36,937 nucleotides of DNA from Chitinophagaceae bacterium. Lineage in GTDB: Bacteria > Bacteroidota > Bacteroidia > Chitinophagales > Chitinophagaceae. Position numbers and translations under genes: made by a program. Of this stretch, positions 32,481 to 36,937 are shown in pieces (positions within the stretch are counted from its first letter, which is position 1; the number at the start of each line of letters is the position of its first letter). The notes below the pieces were generated by a model. That model worked only from the letters and a program-made list of their open reading frames with translations. It ran no database searches and was not told where the DNA came from. The stretch covers positions 1-36,937 of the forward strand of contig JAEUVS010000087.1 of assembly GCA_016786745.1 (NCBI GenBank), read 5' to 3'.

Positions 32481-33364
32481 CAGTTAAAAATTTTTTTTAC
32501 GTATTGCCTGCTTTTTTTCCAGCTTTCTCTTACAGGGTTAACGGGAGGTTTGTCGAAAGCCAGTTCCACTGCGGCGCTTCCTGTATAACGTATATCCTTA
32601 AGCGCTTTCGAAATGGCTTTGAAATCGGCAACTCCTTCTCCCAATGCTTCCGTCCACTTTCCGGATGCGTCCTGGTCGCGAAGGTGCATATACACCATCT
32701 TATCGCCATACTCTTTAATGAACCATACCGGGTCTATTTTGGCACGCATCAGCCAATTGAGATCGGGACCGAGTTTAATATCCGGCACACGTGCAATCGT
32801 GCCTTTGAAATCGGTCATCTCATACTCCATTTCATAGGTATGATTGTGAAGATTTGGTATGATGGCGCGCTTGCCGCAAATCTGCATAATTTTCTTTAGC
32901 ACGTCTGCCTGGGCATCAAGTTCTTCTTCCGTTTTCTTACGACCGGCGTCTCCAACAGAAATTCCCAATTGTTTACCTCCTACCTGCGAGAGCCTTTCGG
33001 TCACAAGTTCTACATCTTCTACTATTTGCTGATGTTCGTTTCTTAAATACATTTTGCCACCGTAAGATGTTCCGATTACAGGGAGGGAATATTTCTGCTG
33101 CAATTCTTTAAGCCTTTCCACAGAATCATTGTGCCCCAGGATCGGTTCCATTATTTCCACGCCTGCATAGCCTGCATAACTGAGGTCACCGAATACTTCA
33201 TCAAGGATCGGCGTGCAATCCCAATTTGGAGGATACCGGCTTGCATACACCCATATGTGAGCGCACACCTGCACTTTGGCGCCAGGAATTGGAAATGGAT
33301 TCTGCACCTGCAATGCGAGTGAGGCCAAACCAGCCTTTTTTATAAAATCTCGTCGAGTGTTCAT
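32477..33364 (-). CDS. Tat-signalled TIM-barrel sugar phosphate isomerase/epimerase-like protein
   Basis: 295 residues. The N-terminus MNTRRDFIKKAGLASLALQ is a twin-arginine signal. The rest matches the AP-endonuclease-family-2 barrel (xylose-isomerase-like): YAGYAGVEIMEPILGH, KLGPDLNWLMRAKIDPVW, MVYMHLRDQDASG and YTGSAAVELAFDKP. In this superfamily the Glu, Asp and His residues at the strand ends bind a divalent metal. The substrate is not known. Relatives are associated with inositol and 3-keto sugar pathways. The start is 1 bp after the stop of the upstream PQQ dehydrogenase gene and its stop overlaps the GMC gene, so the three form one operon. Confidence 0.9.
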   Translation of the reverse strand: MNTRRDFIKKAGLASLALQVQNPFPIPGAKVQVCAHIWVYASRYPPNWDCTPILDEVFGDLSYAGYAGVEIMEPILGHNDSVERLKELQQKYSLPVIGTSYGGKMYLRNEHQQIVEDVELVTERLSQVGGKQLGISVGDAGRKKTEEELDAQADVLKKIMQICGKRAIIPNLHNHTYEMEYEMTDFKGTIARVPDIKLGPDLNWLMRAKIDPVWFIKEYGDKMVYMHLRDQDASGKWTEALGEGVADFKAISKALKDIRYTGSAAVELAFDKPPVNPVRESWKKSRQYVKKIFNW

Positions 33365-33365
33365 A

Positions 33366-35495
33366 TTACGGAAGTGCGAATGCTACGTAGCTGTCGCCGC
33401 CTTTTGCTCCAAGTTTTGTTCCGCCACACGCAAGAACAACATACTGCCTGCCATTTACTTCATATGTGCTGGGCGTGGCAAAGTTTGCTGCCGGAAGTTG
33501 AGTTTTCCAGAGCAATTTTCCATCTTTTTTATCATACACCCTGAAGAATGCGTCTTTTGTACCTGAAATGAATAACAAACCGCTTGCGGTAACAACAGGG
33601 CCGCCATAACTTTCAGAACCCGTTTGCGGAATACCTTTCGCCTGCTGCAGTTCGGGATATTCACCATAGGTAACCGTCCATAAATATTCACCTGTATTCA
33701 TGTCTATTGCGTTCAAGGTTCCCCATGGCGGACGCATTGCAGGGTAACCATCCTTATCTAAAAATTTAATGTATCCGGAGATGCTGTATCGTACAACTGA
33801 ATCTTTCTTTTCAGATCTTTTCTTTCCGGGCTCTTTAGCTAATCCGGGCTCCTGTTTTTCATCGCCAAATAAAAATCCAACGATCGCATCCTTTTGCTCT
33901 TCATTCAATTTAGGAAAAGAAGGCATCATGCCCTTACCATTCTCCATTATATTTCTTACAAAATCCCTCGAACGCGAACCGCTGATATTTAGTAAAGAAG
34001 GATATCCGCTTGCCGGGTTACCTCTTCTTTGTGTACCATGACAGGTGGCGCAATTGGTAGCGTAAAGACTCTGGCCGGAAGTCATACTAATATGCTGATC
34101 TTTTGTATTTGCGGGGCCGAGCATAATTCTCCAGGCCATTTCGTTACTGTTCACGTATAGGATACCGTCAGGGTCGGCAGCAGCGCCACCCCATTCAGCA
34201 CCACCATCGAGCCCCGGGTATATGATCGTCCCCTTTTCACTCAATGGGGTAAACGGACCTTCGGAGCGACTCGAGTCTAATTGTCTTGATAGTTCGTCTT
34301 TATTCTCAGCATATGGATTGATATCATCTTTCGTAAAAAACTGGCGCGCATAAGGCGCAGGTTTCTCAGGAAAGGGTTGTGTGGGCCATGCGCGTTCACC
34401 CGGAACATCGGATGCAGGAACAGGTTTCTCTGTTATCGGGAACAAGGGCTCACCGGTTTCCCGGTTGAAAAGGAATACGAATCCCTGTTTTGTAGTCTGC
34501 GCCACCGCGTCAATCACTTTTCCATTGTGTTTTACAGTTATCAGGTTGGGAGGAGCGGGACAATCACGATCGAGTATATCGTGATGCACAAACTGGAAGT
34601 GCCATATGCGTTTACCTGTTCTTGCGTCGAGCGCAAGCAGGCAGTTTGCAAAGAGATTGGCGCCGTACCTGTTTGCGCCATAAAAATCATCCGCCGCGGA
34701 GCCCGTGGGTACAAAAAGAATTCCGCGTTGCTTATCCACCGACATGCCCGACCAGTTATTGGCCGCTCCGACGCCGGAAGTGTTTTTATAAGTATCAGGG
34801 GGCCACGTATCGTAACCAAATTCGCCTGGCCCGGGTATGGTTTTGAAAACCCACGCCAGTTTTCCTGTAACAATATTGAAAGCCTGGATGTGCCCGAGCG
34901 CCGCATCTGAACCTTCAGACAAACGCATCGGCATTACGATGAGGTCTTCGAAAACAGTTCCGGGTGTGTTCGACATCACCATTTTATCGGCGCTCGTTTC
35001 ACCGAGGCCCGATTTAAGGCTGGTGCGCCCGTTTTCACCGAACGAAGCAACGGGTTTACCGGTTCTTGCATCAACAGCGTAGAGCCATGGGCCGCGGGTG
35101 AACAAAATTCTCCTGTCGTCACCTTTTTCCCAGTAGGCCACTCCCCTGCTTGAACTATAGCTGTCGGGCCCTTCATGATCGCCTTTCCAGATTTCTTTTC
35201 CGGTAGCCGCATCAAGAGCGAAAGGCCGCGTAGTAGCCGTCATCGCGTATAGAACACCATCTACAATTATGGGATTACACTGGATCTGTCCTGAGTCTTT
35301 GGTATGATACTCCCAGGCTACTTTAAGTTGGCTTACGTTTTCTTTGTTGATCTGGTTGAGCGGAGAGTAATGATTCCGCTCGGGGCCGCCGAGATATTCT
35401 CTCCACTCGTTTGTGCCATAAGTTATTTTTTCATTTTCTGTTTTGCACGATAAAATTGCTCCAGTAAAGAGCAGGGGTACCAGTTTTTTTTTCAT
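33366..35495 (-). CDS. PQQ-dependent dehydrogenase lipoprotein with inserted cytochrome c domain
   Basis: 709 residues from the ATG at 35495, which opens a lipoprotein signal (MKKKLVPLLFTGAILSC). An ATG at 35522 would add 9 residues. The eight-bladed quinoprotein propeller is recognisable from GGPERNHYSPLNQI, ALDAATGKEIWKG, AVDARTGKPVASFG and FVHHDILDRDCPAPP. A CATCH haem c site (residues 482-486, 34038-34052) lies between propeller blades, an arrangement known from this group. The C-terminal GSESYGGPVVTASGLLFISG completes it. It oxidises aldoses or alcohols in the periplasm and passes electrons through the haem to the respiratory chain. First gene of the operon with the epimerase and GMC genes. 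Confidence 0.95.
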   Translation of the reverse strand: MKKKLVPLLFTGAILSCKTENEKITYGTNEWREYLGGPERNHYSPLNQINKENVSQLKVAWEYHTKDSGQIQCNPIIVDGVLYAMTATTRPFALDAATGKEIWKGDHEGPDSYSSSRGVAYWEKGDDRRILFTRGPWLYAVDARTGKPVASFGENGRTSLKSGLGETSADKMVMSNTPGTVFEDLIVMPMRLSEGSDAALGHIQAFNIVTGKLAWVFKTIPGPGEFGYDTWPPDTYKNTSGVGAANNWSGMSVDKQRGILFVPTGSAADDFYGANRYGANLFANCLLALDARTGKRIWHFQFVHHDILDRDCPAPPNLITVKHNGKVIDAVAQTTKQGFVFLFNRETGEPLFPITEKPVPASDVPGERAWPTQPFPEKPAPYARQFFTKDDINPYAENKDELSRQLDSSRSEGPFTPLSEKGTIIYPGLDGGAEWGGAAADPDGILYVNSNEMAWRIMLGPANTKDQHISMTSGQSLYATNCATCHGTQRRGNPASGYPSLLNISGSRSRDFVRNIMENGKGMMPSFPKLNEEQKDAIVGFLFGDEKQEPGLAKEPGKKRSEKKDSVVRYSISGYIKFLDKDGYPAMRPPWGTLNAIDMNTGEYLWTVTYGEYPELQQAKGIPQTGSESYGGPVVTASGLLFISGTKDAFFRVYDKKDGKLLWKTQLPAANFATPSTYEVNGRQYVVLACGGTKLGAKGGDSYVAFALP

Positions 35496-35606
35496 CAGTA
35501 ATTTTCTAAAAGCATGTTCCAATCTACATAATTTTTTAAGATAATTTACATTTCACTATGTTTATCGAAAATCATTGGCGTCACCGGTTAATGACACAAT
35601 CGCACT

Positions 35607-36788
35607 ATGAAATTTAATCCTTCCGTTTTCAAAAAATTCTTTTCTTCGGAAGCAGCAGGCGGTATTGTGCTCATTCTGCTTGTGGCTTGCTCGCTATTGA
35701 TAGCGAATTCATCATGGAGTAACGATTTTGAAAATCTTTTGTCGACACAACTTGGCTTTCAAAACGATGCCATTCAACTGCGATATTCATTGTTGCTATG
35801 GATCAACGACGGCCTGATGGCTGTGTTCTTTTTACTGGTAGGCCTGGAAATAAAAAGAGAATTGGTTGAAGGAGAACTGGCTTCCCGTAAAAAGGCACTT
35901 CTACCGGTATTTGCAGCATTCGGAGGTGCAATCGTGCCTGCCATCATTTATTCTTTCTTCAATAATAATAGTGCTACTTCAGCAGGATGGGGCATTCCGA
36001 TGGCCACTGACATCGCTTTCGCACTCGGGGCCTTATCCCTGCTGGGAAAAAAAGTTCCACCGTCGCTCAAAATATTTTTAGCCGCGCTTGCGATCGTGGA
36101 CGATCTCATAGCAATTCTCGTGATTGCGATATTTTATTCCTCGAACATTCATCTCGACATGTTATTGTATGGCGGAGTAATTTTCGCTGCAATGGTTGTA
36201 ATGAACAGGCTCCATGTAAAACGGCTTGTTTTTTATCTTGTGCCCGGCATTTTTCTTTGGTACTTTATTCATCATTCAGGCATACATGCAACAATCGCCG
36301 GGGTGCTCACTGCTCTCACCATACCAACAACGAAAGACGCGACAGTATCGCCGTTGGAAAAACTTGAACATGCGCTGGCTTACCCGGTCAATTTTGTCAT
36401 TATGCCAATATTTGCACTGGCAAATACAAATATTACGTTCGAGAGTGGGATGACAAGTGGATTGTTTAGTGAACTCGGGCTTGGAATTATGATTGGGCTT
36501 TTTATAGGCAAGCCTGTTGGAATAACTCTCACTACATGGATCGTTGTGAAACTTGGATGGGGAAAGATGCTTCGCGGGGCTACGTGGGCGCATATTATCG
36601 GTTTGGGGTTGCTTGGAGGGATTGGGTTTACAATGTCGATATTCATCGCGCTTCTTTCGTTTGACGACCCTCTTTTGCAGGCAGAGTCAAAATTTTCGGT
36701 TTTGGTTACTTCGGTTATTTCCGGTTTTGTTGGATTTCTTTTGCTCAATAGAATTAATGCGAGAAATCGCTTAAAGGCTTCCGCTTAG
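35607..36788 (+). CDS. nhaA: NhaA Na+/H+ antiporter
   Basis: 393 residues, the usual length. The two-helix crossing signature includes MATDIAFALGALSLLGKKVP with Asp135, and the ion-binding pair AIVDDLIAI has Asp165 and Asp166. The N-terminal EAAGGIVLILLVAC and NDGLMAVFFLLVGLEIKREL are typical NhaA segments. It exports Na+ in exchange for H+ at the inner membrane and supports pH and salt homeostasis. Transcribed away from the PQQ operon across a 111-bp divergent intergenic region. Confidence 0.97.
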   Translation: MKFNPSVFKKFFSSEAAGGIVLILLVACSLLIANSSWSNDFENLLSTQLGFQNDAIQLRYSLLLWINDGLMAVFFLLVGLEIKRELVEGELASRKKALLPVFAAFGGAIVPAIIYSFFNNNSATSAGWGIPMATDIAFALGALSLLGKKVPPSLKIFLAALAIVDDLIAILVIAIFYSSNIHLDMLLYGGVIFAAMVVMNRLHVKRLVFYLVPGIFLWYFIHHSGIHATIAGVLTALTIPTTKDATVSPLEKLEHALAYPVNFVIMPIFALANTNITFESGMTSGLFSELGLGIMIGLFIGKPVGITLTTWIVVKLGWGKMLRGATWAHIIGLGLLGGIGFTMSIFIALLSFDDPLLQAESKFSVLVTSVISGFVGFLLLNRINARNRLKASA

Positions 36789-36899
36789 TTTTTGGACGTC
36801 AGAAATCTATTTTTTTGCTTTTGGGTAACGCCCGCCGGAGGCCATTCCATTAATAGTCAGGAATAACCTATCTTAAAGCCTAAACTCCAACAACGGAAC

Positions 36900-36937
36900 G
36901 TGACAACGATACTCATTTCTTTACTGGCAGCGATGCT
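36900..36937 (+). CDS. Possible start of a membrane or secreted protein, cut by the window edge
   Basis: From GTG at 36900 the frame reads VTTILISLLAAML, a hydrophobic N-terminus that would fit a signal peptide or TM helix. TATCTTAA about 30 bp upstream could be a promoter element. Only 12 codons are visible, so this is a weak call. Confidence 0.25.
   Translation, partial: MTTILISLLAAM

Noticed and set aside
34377..34910. Open frame of 177 codons on the plus strand
   Set aside because: It is antisense to the PQQ dehydrogenase gene and has no independent start context or domain.

Overview
The window (36.9 kb, moderate GC) looks like a chromosomal segment from a Bacteroidota bacterium, probably of the Chitinophagaceae/Sphingobacteriia type. 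This is inferred from long MacB/FtsX-like permeases without an adjacent ATPase, many lipoproteins and Tat-signalled (RRDFIKK, RRKFL) enzymes, and promoter-like TTG/nATnTTTG elements in place of sigma70 boxes. No rRNA, tRNA, CRISPR array, transposase or phage gene was found. Most of the content is ordinary accessory metabolism: redox enzymes of the periplasm, sugar and peptide hydrolases, and small detoxification or regulatory proteins.

Layout. 1-1631: 3' part of a di-haem cytochrome c peroxidase (starts outside the window). 1711-2964: Bcr/CflA drug exporter. 2987-6088 (-): large lipoprotein with a sugar-dehydrogenase-like propeller, HEAT repeats and a C-terminal haem c. 6380-6886: pyridoxamine-oxidase-like stress protein. 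10258-6892 (-): a run made of a frameshifted encapsulin-type ferritin, an exported Nif3-like protein, a GT22 mannosyltransferase-like protein and a YdeI/OmdA protein. 14691-10330 (-): a lectin-fold protein, an S9A prolyl oligopeptidase lipoprotein, and a second lectin-fold domain fused to a TolB-like propeller. 14844-17201: full-length MacB/FtsX permease. 19012-17215 (-): two envelope proteins, one with a phospholipase-A1-like HxSNGxS motif. 20069-19152 (-): cysteine-synthase-family enzyme.

20094-21995 is the most unusual part. Two long intergenic regions, about 1.5 kb apart and in the same orientation, carry diverged copies of what looks like one small-RNA gene on the minus strand. Each has a promoter-like pair at identical spacing, a variable middle with two or three copies of a 15-nt motif, a 56-nt block that is 55/56 identical between the copies and can form a stem-loop, and an intrinsic terminator. 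They flank two small plus-strand genes. I do not recognise the RNA family.

23039-21996 (-): an internally deleted MacB/FtsX permease and acylphosphatase. 27226-23176 (-): a tight four-gene unit (GH18 chitinase-like lipoprotein, mannonate dehydratase, transglutaminase-like lipoprotein, PaiB-type flavin protein). 27294-29663: LemA plus a DUF2207 membrane protein. 29759-30736: alpha/beta hydrolase lipoprotein. 35495-30813 (-): PQQ dehydrogenase with haem c, Tat-signalled TIM-barrel epimerase, GMC oxidoreductase, probably a periplasmic sugar or polyol oxidation unit. 35607-36788: NhaA antiporter. A possible new gene starts at the right edge.

Functionally the haem and quinone enzymes (peroxidase, haem/HEAT lipoprotein, PQQ dehydrogenase, GMC oxidoreductase) would feed electrons from periplasmic oxidations into the cytochrome pool. 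The hydrolases would release amino acids and sugars from polymers. These roles come from family knowledge and gene order. Nothing in the sequence alone proves substrates.
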